Shown: positions 19,625 to 30,238, counted from the first letter of the stretch. The stretch: DNA of 64,000 nt from Mobilicoccus caccae (GCF_030161635.1 NZ_BSUO01000001.1:1283199-1347198), one strand, 5' to 3'. Numbers and translations: made by a program. Notes: generated by a model not told the origin, from the letters alone.

Positions 19625-21901
19625 GTGTCCGCCGATGTGAAGACCCTGCTCGCTGCCGCCGTCGAGGCGGTGGGCGGCACACCACGACCAGGTCAACAGC
19701 GGATGGCGCTCGCCGTCGAGGACGCCGTCGCCGCGCAGGAACACCTGCTCGTGCAGGCGGGCACCGGCACCGGCAAGTCCCTCGCCTACCTCGTCCCGGC
19801 CGTCGCAGACGCCGTCGCGACGGGCACACCCGCCATCGTCGCCACCGCGACCCTGGCCCTGCAGGCACAGATCGTCGACCGTGACATGCCGCGCGTGGCC
19901 GACGCACTCGCCCCGATCCTCGGACGACGCCCCACGTACGCGCTGGTCAAGGGCCGCCGCAACTACTTGTGCCGACACAAACTGGCAGGCGGTTTCCCCG
20001 AGGAGGAGGGCGCGCTGTTCTCCACCGAGGGGCTGGCGGCGGCGCCCGCAAGCTCCCCGGATTCTGCAGGGGATGACGCGGGCACCCCGGGTACCTCCCG
20101 GCTGGGCGCCGAGGTGGTGCGTCTGCGCGAATGGGCCGAGACCACCGACTCCGGAGACCGCGACGAGCTCGTCCCCGGCGTCTCCGAGCGGGCCTGGAGG
20201 CAGGTCTCCGTCGCCGCCCGTGAGTGCCTGGGCAGCGCCTGTCCCATGCGCTCGGAGTGTTTCGTCGAGGTGTCCCGGGAGGCTGCCAAGGATGTCGACG
20301 TCGTGGTCACCAACCACAGTTTCATGGCCATCGACGCGTTCGAGAACCGCTCGATGCTGCCCGAACACCACCTGCTCGTCATCGACGAGGCCCACGAACT
20401 CGTCGATCGGGTCACCGCGACCGTCACCGACGAACTCTCGCCGGGCACCGTGACGACCGCGGCCCGCAAGGCCGCCCGCTACACGGGCACCGACGACCTC
20501 GTGGGGGCGGGAGAGGTCTTCGCCAAGGCCCTGGCGCCGCTGGAGGAGGGCCGGCTCCTCGCGCTGCCCGACTCCCTCGGGCAGGCCCTGGCCATGCTGC
20601 GCGCCGACGTGCGCGCGGTGCAGAGCGGCATGAAGTCCGACTCCAAGGACAAGGACACCCCGGACGGCTCGCGCGCCGTGGCCCGGGCCGCCGTCGACGA
20701 GCTGGCCGATGTCGTCGATCGCCTGCTCGAGGAGCGCGAACTCGACGTCGTGTGGGTCGGTCAGCACCCCCAACGTGGTCCCGTGCTGCGGGTCGCGCCG
20801 ATGAGCGTGGCGATGGAGCTGCGGGACAAGCTCTTCACCGACCGCACCGTCGTGCTCACCTCGGCGACGATCGAGCTGGGCGGCACGTTCGACGCGGTCG
20901 CGGGCACTCTCGGCCTGCGTGGCGAGGGCGCCCCCGACTGGCAGGGCCTCGACGTCGGCAGCCCCTTCGACTACCCCAAGCAGGGCATCGCCTACGTCGC
21001 CACGCATCTGCCGGCGCCCGGACGCGACGGGCCCTCGCCCGCGATGTTCGACGAGCTCGAGGCGCTCATCAGGGCCGCGGGCGGGCGCACCCTCGGCCTG
21101 TTCAGCTCGATGCGGGCCGCGCAGGCCGCCACCGAGCAGATGCGGGAGCGCTTCGGGGACGAGCTGACCATCCTCTGCCAGGGCGAGGACCAGATCACCA
21201 CGCTGGTCCGCGAATTCGCCTCCGAGGCCACCACCTGCCTCTTCGGCACCCTGACCCTGTGGCAGGGCGTCGACGTGCCGGGCCCGGCCTGCCAGCTCGT
21301 CGTCATCGACCGCATCCCCTTCCCCCGACCCGACGACCCCCTGGCCTCGGCCCGCACCCAGGCCATCGGGCGGATGGGCGGCAACGGCTTCATGGCCGTG
21401 TCGGCGACCCACGCGGCGCTCCGGTTGTCCCAGGGCGCCGGGCGACTGGTGCGCCGATCCAGCGACCGCGGCGTCGTCGCCTTCCTCGACTCCCGCATGA
21501 TCACCGCCCGCTACGCCGGATTCCTCCAGCGCAGCCTGCCGCCGTTCTGGCCCACCACCGACCGCGACCGGGTGCTGGAGGCGTTGCGACGCCTCGACGC
21601 CTCCGCCGAGCCCGTGGTCCCCGTGGCCCCGCCACCCCTGCGGGGAGTCGTGTCGGGCGAGAACGACCACCCGCCCGCGGCGAGCGCCCCGGCGGAGAAG
21701 GTCAGCGACGCCGTCACCACCGGCGCGCCTGCGGCCCAGGAGAGCCGGACCGCCGTCACCGGCGGCCACGCCTGGAGCGCGGAGGCCGACGAAGAGCTCA
21801 AGGACGGCCGTGACCTCGGCCTCGACGCCGACGAACTCGCCGAACACCTGGGCATCCCGCTGGAGTCCGTCGAGGCGCGCCTGCGTCTGCTCCGCCTCTG
21901 A
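19625..21901 (+). CDS. DinG/XPD-type ATP-dependent DNA helicase
   Basis: Superfamily 2 iron-sulfur helicase of 758 residues that probably unwinds forked, R-loop or G4 DNA. Walker A AGTGTGKS is at 45-52. Four cysteines at 116, 201, 206 and 212 fit the 4Fe-4S cluster between the Walker motifs. VTNHSFMAID and the DEAH box (VIDEAHEL) follow, and motif VI is QGAGRLVRRSSDRGVV. The last ~150 residues are a variable linker plus a short helical domain (DADELAEHLGIPLESVEARL). GTG 19625 lies just before the conserved N-terminal helix. No SOS box was found directly upstream; the 160-bp spacer holds the right hairpin repeat. Confidence 0.9.
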   Translation: MSADVKTLLAAAVEAVGGTPRPGQQRMALAVEDAVAAQEHLLVQAGTGTGKSLAYLVPAVADAVATGTPAIVATATLALQAQIVDRDMPRVADALAPILGRRPTYALVKGRRNYLCRHKLAGGFPEEEGALFSTEGLAAAPASSPDSAGDDAGTPGTSRLGAEVVRLREWAETTDSGDRDELVPGVSERAWRQVSVAARECLGSACPMRSECFVEVSREAAKDVDVVVTNHSFMAIDAFENRSMLPEHHLLVIDEAHELVDRVTATVTDELSPGTVTTAARKAARYTGTDDLVGAGEVFAKALAPLEEGRLLALPDSLGQALAMLRADVRAVQSGMKSDSKDKDTPDGSRAVARAAVDELADVVDRLLEERELDVVWVGQHPQRGPVLRVAPMSVAMELRDKLFTDRTVVLTSATIELGGTFDAVAGTLGLRGEGAPDWQGLDVGSPFDYPKQGIAYVATHLPAPGRDGPSPAMFDELEALIRAAGGRTLGLFSSMRAAQAATEQMRERFGDELTILCQGEDQITTLVREFASEATTCLFGTLTLWQGVDVPGPACQLVVIDRIPFPRPDDPLASARTQAIGRMGGNGFMAVSATHAALRLSQGAGRLVRRSSDRGVVAFLDSRMITARYAGFLQRSLPPFWPTTDRDRVLEALRRLDASAEPVVPVAPPPLRGVVSGENDHPPAASAPAEKVSDAVTTGAPAAQESRTAVTGGHAWSAEADEELKDGRDLGLDADELAEHLGIPLESVEARLRLLRL

Positions 21902-21959
21902 GGGCGGCGGGTCACGCAGGGTGGGATGGGTTGTCGGAGGGGTCTGACATCCTGGGCGC

Positions 21960-22940
21960 GTGACCACCACAGAAGCCCCCGGTGGGGGAGTGCCGCCCCT
22001 GGTGCTCGTCACCGGACCGGAACAGATCCTGGCCGAGCGTGCGATCGAGTCCACGCTCGAGGCGGCGCGGTCGTTGGCGCCCGATCTGGAGTACATCCGC
22101 GTCGACATGGAGGGCTACGAGCCCGGCCAGATCGGGATGCACTGCGCGCCCTCCCTGTTCGGTGGTGCCAAGTGTGTCGTGGTGCGGGGTGCCGATCAGG
22201 CGGGTGACGACGCCCAGGCCGACCTCCTCGCGCAGATCGAGCGGCCCGAGGAGGACGTCACGCTCGTCGTCGCCCACGCCGGAGGAAACCGCGCCAAGAA
22301 GGTCGTCGAGGCGATGAAGAAGAGCGGCGCGCGCGTGCTCGAGGCTCCGGCCATCAAGTCCGACCGCGACAAGGCCGACTTCGCCGTCAACGAGTTTCGG
22401 CGCAACCGGCGCAAGGCCACCCCCGAGGCCGTGCGTGCCCTGGTCGAGGCCGTCGGCAAGGACGTCCGTGAACTCGCCTCGGCCTGCAAGCAACTCATCG
22501 ACGACACCACGGGCGTCATCGACGACCAGGTCGTCGCCACCTATCACGGCGGCAAGGTGGAGGCCACGGGCTTTCGCGTCGCCGACGCGGCCATCGCCGG
22601 CCAGGCCCCCGAGGCCCTGCGCCTCCTGCGTCACGCCCTGGCCTCGGGGGTCGACCCGGTGCCGATCGTGGCGATCCTCGCCATCCAGCTGCGGCAGCTC
22701 ATCAAGGTCGCCGGCGCCGGACGCGCCTCGGCCAACTCGCTCGCGAAGACCCTCGGCATGGCGCCCTGGCAGATCGATCGCGCGCGGCGATCCCTGCAGG
22801 GGTGGGACGTCGAGGCGCTGGGCCGGGCGATCCAGGCCGTCGCCGCCGCCGACCACGCCGTCAAGGGCGGCGGCCGCGACCCCGAATACGCGGTGGAGCG
22901 TGCCGTCCTGACGATCTGCGACGAACGACACCGGCGGTGA
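21960..22940 (+). CDS. holA: DNA polymerase III subunit delta
   Basis: Clamp-loader delta subunit, which opens the beta clamp. It has 326 residues. Domain I starts with LVLVTGPEQILAERAIE, and the beta-interaction region SLFGGAKCVVVRGAD follows. The conserved KDVRELASACKQLIDDT segment comes next, and the C-terminal helical collar includes LAIQLRQLIKV and APWQIDRARRSLQGW. GTG 21960 lies 58 bp after the DinG-type gene. rpsT follows from its own promoter. In many actinomycetes holA stands directly after comEC; here comEC is about 10 kb further on. Confidence 0.93.
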   Translation: MTTTEAPGGGVPPLVLVTGPEQILAERAIESTLEAARSLAPDLEYIRVDMEGYEPGQIGMHCAPSLFGGAKCVVVRGADQAGDDAQADLLAQIERPEEDVTLVVAHAGGNRAKKVVEAMKKSGARVLEAPAIKSDRDKADFAVNEFRRNRRKATPEAVRALVEAVGKDVRELASACKQLIDDTTGVIDDQVVATYHGGKVEATGFRVADAAIAGQAPEALRLLRHALASGVDPVPIVAILAIQLRQLIKVAGAGRASANSLAKTLGMAPWQIDRARRSLQGWDVEALGRAIQAVAAADHAVKGGGRDPEYAVERAVLTICDERHRR

Positions 22941-22980
22941 GGCGAGCGCGCCGCGTCGCACCCGGTCATGGTCCCGTGTT

Positions 22981-23009
22981 TTGGCCGGTCAGGAGACGAC
23001 TGGTAGATT
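22981..23009 (+). promoter_or_regulatory. rpsT promoter
   Basis: TTGGCC (22981-22986) and TAGATT (23004-23009) are spaced by 17 bp. Transcription would begin near 23016, giving a GC-rich leader of about 130 nt before the S20 gene. The leader can fold into hairpins; autoregulation by S20 is possible but not shown. Confidence 0.6.
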
Positions 23010-23146
23010 CGTGACTTGCGTGTGCGCCCAGGTCGTGCGCCGACACGCATCAACAGTCCGTCCTTGACCGCGACCTGACCCGTCGCGGGGGTTGAGGCCG
23101 GGCCTGTCCTCATCTGACAGCCCAACGACCGGAAACGAGAGTCACC

Positions 23147-23407
23147 ATGGCGAACATCAAGTCGCAGATCAAGCGCATCACCACCAACGCCAAGCGCACC
23201 GAGCGCAACAAGGCGTACAAGTCGGAGCTGCGCACGTGGATCCGCAAGTTCCGTGAGGCCGCCGAGGCCGGGAACAAGGACGAGGCGAAGGCCGCTCTCG
23301 CCTTCGCGAGCCGCAAGCTCGACAAGGCCGTGAGCAAGGGCGTCATCCACAAGAACCAGGCCGCGAACAAGAAGTCGGCGATGTCGAAGGCGTACAACGC
23401 ACTCTGA
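23147..23407 (+). CDS. rpsT: 30S ribosomal protein S20
   Basis: Primary 16S rRNA-binding protein of the small subunit, 86 residues. The sequence [20 protein letters not shown] at the start and [19 protein letters not shown] near the end are diagnostic. Very basic, all-helical. The start is ATG 23147, with GGAAACGAGAG upstream. It has its own promoter and a strong terminator, so it is monocistronic here. Confidence 0.98.
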   Translation: MANIKSQIKRITTNAKRTERNKAYKSELRTWIRKFREAAEAGNKDEAKAALAFASRKLDKAVSKGVIHKNQAANKKSAMSKAYNAL

Positions 23408-23418
23408 TCTCCGATCGA

Positions 23419-23456
23419 CGAAGAGGGCCGCTTCCACCGCGAAGCGGCCCTCTTCG
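23419..23456 (+). terminator. rpsT terminator
   Basis: A perfect 16-bp stem (23419-23434 with 23441-23456) and 6-nt loop CACCGC, followed by TTGT, starts 12 bp after the rpsT stop. Confidence 0.88.
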
Positions 23457-23562
23457 TTGTCTGCGCCCGCAGGTTCTCGGTGATGTCGGAAGGCCGTCGT
23501 CGGCCGGCCCCTGACGGTTCCCCGATCCGAGCGGGAGGCGAATCAGGTTGCGTGTAGCGGGA

Positions 23563-23584
23563 GTTCACCCGGCATTCAGGTGGG
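23563..23584 (+). promoter_or_regulatory. Candidate PHO box (PhoP site)
   Basis: GTTCACCCGGC followed directly by ATTCAGGTGGG forms two 11-nt direct-repeat units like the actinobacterial PHO box (consensus GTTCACC plus four looser bases). A further near match, TGTCACCCGGC, lies at 23608-23618. The site is about 100 bp before an alkaline phosphatase start, which is where PhoP control is expected. Confidence 0.55.
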
Positions 23585-23685
23585 AGCTCTCGGCGCCCCG
23601 TCGAGGTGTCACCCGGCGGCGATCGAATGCGCGTATCGCCGATCGATCGTCGGCGTCCCTTCCACGCGTAGGAGTTGCGCACACC

Positions 23686-25098
23686 ATGTCGATCCCTCGA
23701 TCAGTCCGTCTCGCCGGGGCAGTTCTGGCCACGGCCACCGTCGCCGCCTCCACCTCCCTCCCGTCCGCGACCGCCTCCGCCGAGGGGCGCCCGCCGGCGT
23801 CCGACGCGCCCAAGAACGTCATCGTGCTCATCGGTGACGGCATGGGCTACAACTCCGTGGACCAGGCCGCGCTCTACGCCAAGGGCGTGACGATGCACCA
23901 GGTCGCCGGGGCGCCGGGCAAGGTGGCCCCGGCCAAGGGGACGGGGGCGGCCTTCCCGTTCCAGAAGTTCCCGGTGCGGGTCGGCATGTCGACGTACTCG
24001 GTCAAGGGTGGCTACGACCCCAAGGTCGCGTGGGGCGACATGGCCGCCGCGGTCAAGGACCCCGCGACCGATTCCGCCGCCGCGTCGACCGCGATGGCCA
24101 CCGGTGTGAAGACCTACGACGCGGGCATCGGCGTCGACAAGGACAAGAAGCCGCTCAAGAACGCCTGGCAGGCGGCCAAGGAGCGCGGCAAGGCCACCGG
24201 TGTCGTGTCGTCGGTGCCGTTCAGCCACGCCACCCCCGCCGGCTACGTCGCGCACAACGAGAGCCGCAACAACTACCACGCACTGGCCGAGGAGATGATC
24301 GACTCCGACACCAACGTCATCATCGGTGCGGGTCACCCCTACTACAACGACGACCACAAGCGCGTGAAGCCGAACTTCACCTACCTCTCCGAGCGCGACT
24401 TCGGACGTCTGGAGGCCGGTGACGCCGGACGCTCCTTCCTCCACAGCAAGAAGCAGTTCGACAAGCTCGCCCGCAACGGCGTCGTCTCCGGGATGCCCAA
24501 GAAGAAGGGCAAGGACGCGGGCAAGATGCTCGGTCTGGTCGAGGTGGGTTCCACGCTGCAGCAGGGTCGCTCGGGCGAGGCCAAGAACGTGGCGCCGTTC
24601 TCGGTGCCGATGAACGACGTGCCCGAGCTGGCGACGCTGACCGAGGGCGCGCTCAACGTGCTCGACAAGGACCGTGACGGCTTCTACCTCATGGTCGAGG
24701 GCGGCGCGATCGACTGGGCGGGCCACGCCAACTCGAACACCCGCAACGTGGAGGAGACCCTGGACTTCACCAAGGCCGTCGACGCCACGATCCGCTGGGT
24801 CGAGAAGAACAGCTCGTGGAAGGAGACGCTCGTCATCGTCACCGCCGACCACGAGACCGGTTACCTGACCGGCCCCGGTGCCAACCCGAACTGGACCGCC
24901 ATGAGCGGCAAGCGCGGAGAGCTGCCCGCCGTCACGTGGCAGTCGGGCAACCACTCCAACCAGCTCGTGCCGGTGTACGCGCGCGGCAAGGGCGCCGACA
25001 TGCTCTACCGCATGGCCACCAAGACCGACCCGGTCCGCGGCCGCTACCTCGACAACACCGACCTCGCCAAGCACCACTTCGCGATGCTGAAGAAGTGA
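23686..25098 (+). CDS. Secreted alkaline phosphatase (PhoA family)
   Basis: Exported phosphomonoesterase for phosphate scavenging, 470 residues. A signal peptide occupies about residues 1-32 (VRLAGAVLATATVAAS, ending near ATASA). NVIVLIGDGMG is the metal-binding start of the domain. The nucleophile is Ser130 in ATDSAAASTAMATG. Metal ligands lie in EGGAIDWAGHANS and TADHETG, and near HSNQLVP. AGGAG is 11 bp before ATG 23686. It is probably monocistronic, and a candidate PHO box upstream suggests induction by phosphate starvation. Confidence 0.92.
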   Translation: MSIPRSVRLAGAVLATATVAASTSLPSATASAEGRPPASDAPKNVIVLIGDGMGYNSVDQAALYAKGVTMHQVAGAPGKVAPAKGTGAAFPFQKFPVRVGMSTYSVKGGYDPKVAWGDMAAAVKDPATDSAAASTAMATGVKTYDAGIGVDKDKKPLKNAWQAAKERGKATGVVSSVPFSHATPAGYVAHNESRNNYHALAEEMIDSDTNVIIGAGHPYYNDDHKRVKPNFTYLSERDFGRLEAGDAGRSFLHSKKQFDKLARNGVVSGMPKKKGKDAGKMLGLVEVGSTLQQGRSGEAKNVAPFSVPMNDVPELATLTEGALNVLDKDRDGFYLMVEGGAIDWAGHANSNTRNVEETLDFTKAVDATIRWVEKNSSWKETLVIVTADHETGYLTGPGANPNWTAMSGKRGELPAVTWQSGNHSNQLVPVYARGKGADMLYRMATKTDPVRGRYLDNTDLAKHHFAMLKK

Positions 25099-25329
25099 CG
25101 TCGAGCGGTTCACCGTGGGCCGTCGTCCCGTTCGGGGCGGCGGCCCACGCCCGTCTCGGGGGCGCCCGGCCACGCGGAATGGGCGGCAGGAGCAGGCGGG
25201 GGCTGCGTTAGGCTGAACTGCCCGTGCATGCAGGTGTGCCGGCTGCACCCCGGGCCGCCCACGCGGCGGCCTCGGCTCGCACGACACCTGCCACGCCCCC
25301 CGAGACGCCCCCGATGATCGAAGGACCCG

Positions 25330-28257
25330 ATGAACGACACGCCCTACCGGTACACCGCGGCCATGGCCGGGCAGATCGAGGTCTCCTGGCAGGACCGGTG
25401 GGAGCAGGAGGGGACGTTCCACGCGCCCAACCCCGCCGGTCCGTGGGCCGACCCGCAGGGGGTGGCCGGCCGCGAGAAGCTGCTGGTCCTCGACATGTTC
25501 CCCTACCCCTCGGGGGCCGGACTGCACGTGGGGCATCCGCTCGGGTACATCGCGACCGACGTGTTCGCGCGGTTCAACCGCATGACGGGCAAGAACGTCC
25601 TGCACTGCCTGGGGTACGACGCCTTCGGCCTGCCCGCCGAGCAGTACGCGGTCCAGACCGGCCAGCATCCGCGCAAGACGACCGAGGAGAACATGGTCGT
25701 CATGAAGCGGCAGTTGCGCCGCCTGGGCCTCGGCCACGACGACCGCCGCAGCATCGCGACGATCGACCCGGAGTACTACCGGTGGACGCAGTGGATCTTC
25801 CTGCAGATCTTCGAGTCCTGGTACGACACCGAGGCGATCCGGCCCGACGGCGGTCTGGGCCGCGCCCGTCCGATCAGCGAGCTGGTCGCCGACCTCGAAT
25901 CCGGACGCCGCGAGCTGACCGGGGAGTTCGCCGGCCGGTCGTGGTCGGAGTTGTCCGCACCCGAGCGTGCGCGGTACATCGACGGATTCCGCCTGGCCTA
26001 CGCCTCGGAGGCGCCCGTCAACTGGTGCCCCGGACTCGGGACGGTGCTGTCGAACGAGGAGGTCACGAGCGAGGGACGCTCCGAGCGGGGCAACTACCCG
26101 GTGTTCCGGCGTGCGCTGCGTCAGTGGATGATGCGCATCACCGCCTACGCCGACCGCCTGGCCGACGACCTCGACCGCGTCGAGTGGCCCGAGAAGGTCA
26201 AGCTCATGCAGCGCAACTGGATCGGTCGCAGCCAGGGCGCGCGCGTCACGTTCCCGCTGAGGGACGATCCGTCGGCCGGGATCGAGGTCTTCACGACCCG
26301 CCCGGACACGCTCTTCGGTGCCACGTTCATGGCGGTGGCGCCCGAGCACCCGATCGTGGAGAAGCTCGTCGCCGCGTCGTGGCCGGAGGGCACGAAGGAC
26401 GCCTGGACGGGCGGCGGCGCCACCCCGGCCGAGGCGGTCTCGGCCTACCAGTTCCAGGCCTCCCGCAAGTCCGACGTGGAGCGGCAGGTCGAGGACAAGA
26501 CCAAGACCGGCGTGTTCACCGGCGGGTATGCGGTCAACCCCGTCGACGGCCGCGAGGTCCCGGTGTTCGTCGCCGACTACGTCCTCATGGGGTACGGCAC
26601 CGGCGCGATCATGGCCGTGCCCGCCCACGACGAGCGCGACTACGACTTCGCCACCCAGTTCGGGCTGCCGATCATCGACGTCGTCGCACCCGCCGGGCCC
26701 GCCGGACAGGTGGACCCGCAGACGTCCGCCAAGGCCGGCGTGGCGTTCACCGGCGAGGGCGTGGGCGCGAACTCGGCCAACGACGAGGTGAGCCTCGACG
26801 GGCTGTCCGTGCCGGAGGCCAAGGCCCGGATCATCGACTGGTTGGCCGGTGCGGGTCACGGTGAGGGCACGGTCAACTATCGCCTGCGCGACTGGTTGTT
26901 CTCGCGGCAGCGGTACTGGGGCGAGCCCTTCCCGATCGTCTTCGACGCCGAGGGCGTGGCCCACGCCGTCCCCGACGACCAGCTGCCCGTCGAGCTGCCC
27001 GAGGTGCCCGACTACAGCCCCAAGACCTTCGAGCCCGACGATGTGGTCTCCGCCCCCGAACCGCCGCTGTCGCGCGTGCCCGAATGGGTCGAGGTGGAAC
27101 TCGACCTCGGCGACGGCCCCCAGAAGTACCGCCGCGAGACCAACACGATGCCCAACTGGGCCGGTTCGTGCTGGTACTTCCTGCGCTACCTCGACCCGGC
27201 CAACCACGAGGTCCTGGTCGACCCCGAGGTCGAGAACTACTGGATGGGTCCGCAGGCCGAGCCCGTCGAGGGCGCCCCGGCCGGCACCCGCGACCCCGGC
27301 GGCGTCGACCTGTACGTCGGCGGCGTGGAGCACGCCGTGCTGCACCTGCTGTACGCCCGGTTCTGGCAGAAGGTGCTCTACGACCTGGGCCACGTCAGCG
27401 CGGAGGAGCCCTTCCGGCACTACTTCAGCCAGGGCTACATCCAGGCCTACGCCTACCGCGACGACCGTGGGCAACCCGTCCCGGCCGCCGAGGTCGAGGA
27501 GATCGCCGCCGAGAACGGCGAGAGCATCTACCGCTGGCAGGGCGAGACGGTCACCCGCGAGTACGGCAAGATCGGCAAGTCGCTGAAGAACGTCGTCAGC
27601 CCCGACGAGATGTACGAGCAGTACGGTGCCGACACCTTCCGCGTCTACGAGATGAGCATGGGTCCGCTCGAGCTGTCCAAGCCGTGGGAGACCCGCGCCG
27701 TCGTCGGAAGTCAGCGGTTCCTCCAGCGGCTGTGGCGCAACGTCGTCGACGAGGAGACCGGGCAGGTGCACGTCGGCGACGCCCAGCTCGACGACGCCAC
27801 CCTGGGGCTGCTGCACCGCACCATCGACGGAGTCCGCCGCGACTACACGAACCTGCGGTTCAACACGGCCATCGCCAAGCTCATCGAACTCAACAACCAC
27901 CTGACGAAGATGGCCGAGCCCCCGCGTGACGCGATCGAGCCCTTGGTGCTCATGGTCGCGCCCGTGGCGCCGCACCTGGCCGAGGAGCTGTGGTCGCGGC
28001 TCGGGCACGAGGAGTCGCTGGTGTATGCCGACTTCCCGGTCGCCGACCCGGCGCTGCTGGTGCAGGACACAGTGACCTGCGTCGTGCAGATCAAGGGCAA
28101 GGTCCGGGCGCGTCTCGAGGTGGCCTCCGACATCGGCGAGGCCGACCTGGAGGCCGCGGCACTGGCCGAGCCCCGCATCGCCGAGCTCCTGGACGGGCAG
28201 ACCGTGCGCAAGGTCATCGTGCGTGCACCCGGTCTCGTCAACATCGTCGCGGGCTGA
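25330..28257 (+). CDS. leuS: Leucyl-tRNA synthetase
   Basis: Class I synthetase charging tRNA-Leu, 975 residues. The HIGH-type motif is in [18 protein letters not shown] long editing (CP1) domain begins with [20 protein letters not shown]. The zinc-like insertion and [16 protein letters not shown] follow. The KMSKS-type loop reads KIGKSLKN, and the C-terminal anticodon domain ends with [18 protein letters not shown] 25330 matches the family N-terminus ([19 protein letters not shown]). degV begins 6 bp after the stop. Confidence 0.97.
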   Translation: MNDTPYRYTAAMAGQIEVSWQDRWEQEGTFHAPNPAGPWADPQGVAGREKLLVLDMFPYPSGAGLHVGHPLGYIATDVFARFNRMTGKNVLHCLGYDAFGLPAEQYAVQTGQHPRKTTEENMVVMKRQLRRLGLGHDDRRSIATIDPEYYRWTQWIFLQIFESWYDTEAIRPDGGLGRARPISELVADLESGRRELTGEFAGRSWSELSAPERARYIDGFRLAYASEAPVNWCPGLGTVLSNEEVTSEGRSERGNYPVFRRALRQWMMRITAYADRLADDLDRVEWPEKVKLMQRNWIGRSQGARVTFPLRDDPSAGIEVFTTRPDTLFGATFMAVAPEHPIVEKLVAASWPEGTKDAWTGGGATPAEAVSAYQFQASRKSDVERQVEDKTKTGVFTGGYAVNPVDGREVPVFVADYVLMGYGTGAIMAVPAHDERDYDFATQFGLPIIDVVAPAGPAGQVDPQTSAKAGVAFTGEGVGANSANDEVSLDGLSVPEAKARIIDWLAGAGHGEGTVNYRLRDWLFSRQRYWGEPFPIVFDAEGVAHAVPDDQLPVELPEVPDYSPKTFEPDDVVSAPEPPLSRVPEWVEVELDLGDGPQKYRRETNTMPNWAGSCWYFLRYLDPANHEVLVDPEVENYWMGPQAEPVEGAPAGTRDPGGVDLYVGGVEHAVLHLLYARFWQKVLYDLGHVSAEEPFRHYFSQGYIQAYAYRDDRGQPVPAAEVEEIAAENGESIYRWQGETVTREYGKIGKSLKNVVSPDEMYEQYGADTFRVYEMSMGPLELSKPWETRAVVGSQRFLQRLWRNVVDEETGQVHVGDAQLDDATLGLLHRTIDGVRRDYTNLRFNTAIAKLIELNNHLTKMAEPPRDAIEPLVLMVAPVAPHLAEELWSRLGHEESLVYADFPVADPALLVQDTVTCVVQIKGKVRARLEVASDIGEADLEAAALAEPRIAELLDGQTVRKVIVRAPGLVNIVAG

Positions 28258-28263
28258 GGTCTC

Positions 28264-29127
28264 GTGTCCGTCGCCCTGGTCACGGACTCCACCGCCTATC
28301 TTCCCGACGACCTCGTCGAGGAGTTCGGCATCTCCGTGGTTCCGTTGCACGTGTCGGCCGACGGCGTCTCCTACACCGAGGGGGTCGACCTCGACGACGC
28401 CGAACTCCTCCGACTGCTGCGGCGTGCCCGCTCGCTGACGACCTCCCGCCCCTCGCCGCGGGCACTCCACGACGTGTACGAACGGTTGGCGGCCGGTGGT
28501 GTCACCGAGATCGTGTCGGCGCACCTGTCGGGGGAGTTGTCCGGCACCTGCGACGCGGCCACGCTCGCGGCCAGGGCGGCGAGTGTGCCCGTGCACGTCG
28601 TGGATTCGGGGACGATGGGGATGACCCTCGGCCACGCGGTGCTGTCCGGTGCGCGCCTGGCCGCGGCGGGGGCCGGCGTCGCCGAGGTCGCGTCGGCGAT
28701 CTCCGCGCGGGCCGCCGCCGGATCCCTGCACTTCTACGTCCACACCCTGGAGTTCCTCCGGCGGGGCGGACGCATCGGCGAGGCCGCCGCCTTCCTCGGA
28801 TCGGCGCTCGCCATCCGACCTCTGCTCGAGCTCGTCGACGGTCGGATCGAGCCCCGCGAGAAGGTGCGCACCGCCGGCCGGGCCCTGCCGCGGCTGGTGG
28901 AGCTGGTGGGGAAGGCGGCCGACGCCTCGGCGACCCCGGTGGCCGTCACCGTGCACCACCTCGAGGAGGAGGAACGCGCCCAGCGGCTCGCGGGGCAGCT
29001 CATCGACCGGATCGGCGACCGCCTGTCCGGCGACGACGTCTGGGTCCGACCCATCGGCGCCGTGGCGGCGGTCCATCTCGGCCCGGGGGCGATCGCCGTC
29101 TCCACCAGCCCCGAACCCCGCGCCTGA
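28264..29127 (+). CDS. DegV family fatty-acid-binding protein
   Basis: Cytosolic DegV protein of 287 residues, in other bacteria a fatty-acid carrier for FakA kinase. It begins SVALVTDSTAYLPDDL, then has LTTSRPSPRAL (lipid-binding Ser/Thr loop), HLSGELSGTCDAA, VHVVDSGTMGMTLGHAV and the LRRGGRIGEAAAFLGSALAIRP stretch. GTG 28264 lies 6 bp behind leuS, so the two are coupled. The leuS-degV-comEA-comEC order is common in actinobacteria. No FakA gene is seen nearby. Confidence 0.9.
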   Translation: MSVALVTDSTAYLPDDLVEEFGISVVPLHVSADGVSYTEGVDLDDAELLRLLRRARSLTTSRPSPRALHDVYERLAAGGVTEIVSAHLSGELSGTCDAATLAARAASVPVHVVDSGTMGMTLGHAVLSGARLAAAGAGVAEVASAISARAAAGSLHFYVHTLEFLRRGGRIGEAAAFLGSALAIRPLLELVDGRIEPREKVRTAGRALPRLVELVGKAADASATPVAVTVHHLEEEERAQRLAGQLIDRIGDRLSGDDVWVRPIGAVAAVHLGPGAIAVSTSPEPRA

Positions 29128-29219
29128 GTCGGTCCACACCCGCTGCTCCCGCCGCCGGCTCGTCCACAGGGCGGGAGTTCGGCAGGTCGGGTCGCGGGCG
29201 TGCTGCCTAGCGTTGCGGC

Positions 29220-30236
29220 ATGCCTGCGCCCGCTCGCGCCACAGCCCTCCTGTCCGCCCGCTCGCCCGACTCCAGGCGGCGACGCGATCCGGACACCGAG
29301 CCGATCGCCCTCGTCGCGACGGACGGGTTCGCCGACCCGCCGGCCGAACCCTCCACGCGTGCACAGCGACACGCTCGTCGCGGCGCGCGCACCGGCGCCG
29401 GGGACGAGGTCGTCGCGACCGACCTCCCCTCCCACCGGCTGGTGCGCGCCGGCGACGGGGTGCTGCAGGTGCCGAGCGGCCTGGCGGGTGCTCGCGTGTC
29501 GCCTCCGCTGCTGGCGGTCGGGGGAGCGGCGATCGTCGTCGTGGTGGCCGTCCTCTCGGTCGTGTTCGGTCTGATCGGAGGAGAGAACGAGGCCGAGCCG
29601 GTGCCCACGCGACCGGTGTCCGGCACCAGCGCGTCTCCCATGGCCGACGGACGGCCACCCGGGAGCGTCGGACAGGCCGGGGGAGCGGCCGTGGCCCCGG
29701 CGGATCCGGCAGCCACCCCGGGCAGTGCCGGGGGAGGCGCAGCCCCGGCGGGCGCGGCGCCGGGACCGGTGGCCGGGGCACCCGCGGCCCCCGACCTCGT
29801 CGTCCACGTCGTCGGTGAGGTGGGCCGCCCGGGGGTGGTCACGATCCCGGCGGGATCGCGGGTCAAGGATGCGCTCGAGAAGGCCGGCGGGCCGTCCAGG
29901 AAGGCCGTGCTGACCGGACTCAACCTGGCCCGCCCGGTGGTCGACGGTGAGCAGATCACGGTGCCTGACAAGGCCGGCGCGCCCATCCCCATCAACACCC
30001 TCGCGCCTCCGTCGGCCGCGGCGGGGGTCCCGGCGGGCCCGCAGCCCCTCGTCGACCTGAACGCGGCGGACCAGCCCACGTTGGAGTCTCTTCCGGGCGT
30101 CGGCCCCGTGATGGCCGCCAGGATCATCGAATGGCGCACGGCCAACGGCCGATTCACCGCCGTCGACCAGCTCGGTGAGGTCAAGGGCGTGGGCGAGAAG
30201 ACGCTCGAGGCGTTGCGTCCTCGCGTCCGTGTCTGA
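29220..30236 (+). CDS. comEA: ComEA-like DNA-binding competence protein
   Basis: Membrane-anchored DNA receptor, 338 residues. A ~95-residue basic cytosolic N-terminus precedes one transmembrane helix (LLAVGGAAIVVVVAVLSVVF). A Pro/Ala/Gly-rich linker follows, then an SLBB domain (VVHVVGEVGRPGVVTIPAGS) and a C-terminal double helix-hairpin-helix (LVDLNAADQPTLESLPGVGP, then GEVKGVGEKTLEALRPRV) that binds double-stranded DNA. comEC follows 2 bp later. The long N-terminus is larger than in Firmicutes but usual for actinobacteria. Confidence 0.92.
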   Translation: MPAPARATALLSARSPDSRRRRDPDTEPIALVATDGFADPPAEPSTRAQRHARRGARTGAGDEVVATDLPSHRLVRAGDGVLQVPSGLAGARVSPPLLAVGGAAIVVVVAVLSVVFGLIGGENEAEPVPTRPVSGTSASPMADGRPPGSVGQAGGAAVAPADPAATPGSAGGGAAPAGAAPGPVAGAPAAPDLVVHVVGEVGRPGVVTIPAGSRVKDALEKAGGPSRKAVLTGLNLARPVVDGEQITVPDKAGAPIPINTLAPPSAAAGVPAGPQPLVDLNAADQPTLESLPGVGPVMAARIIEWRTANGRFTAVDQLGEVKGVGEKTLEALRPRVRV

Positions 30237-30238
30237 CG

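Noticed and set aside
23701..29781. Very long open frame (2,026 codons) on the minus strand
   Set aside because: It is antisense to phoA, leuS, degV and comEA, which are clear genes. Low stop frequency in high-GC DNA makes such frames, and its translation is low-complexity Arg/Pro/Gly.
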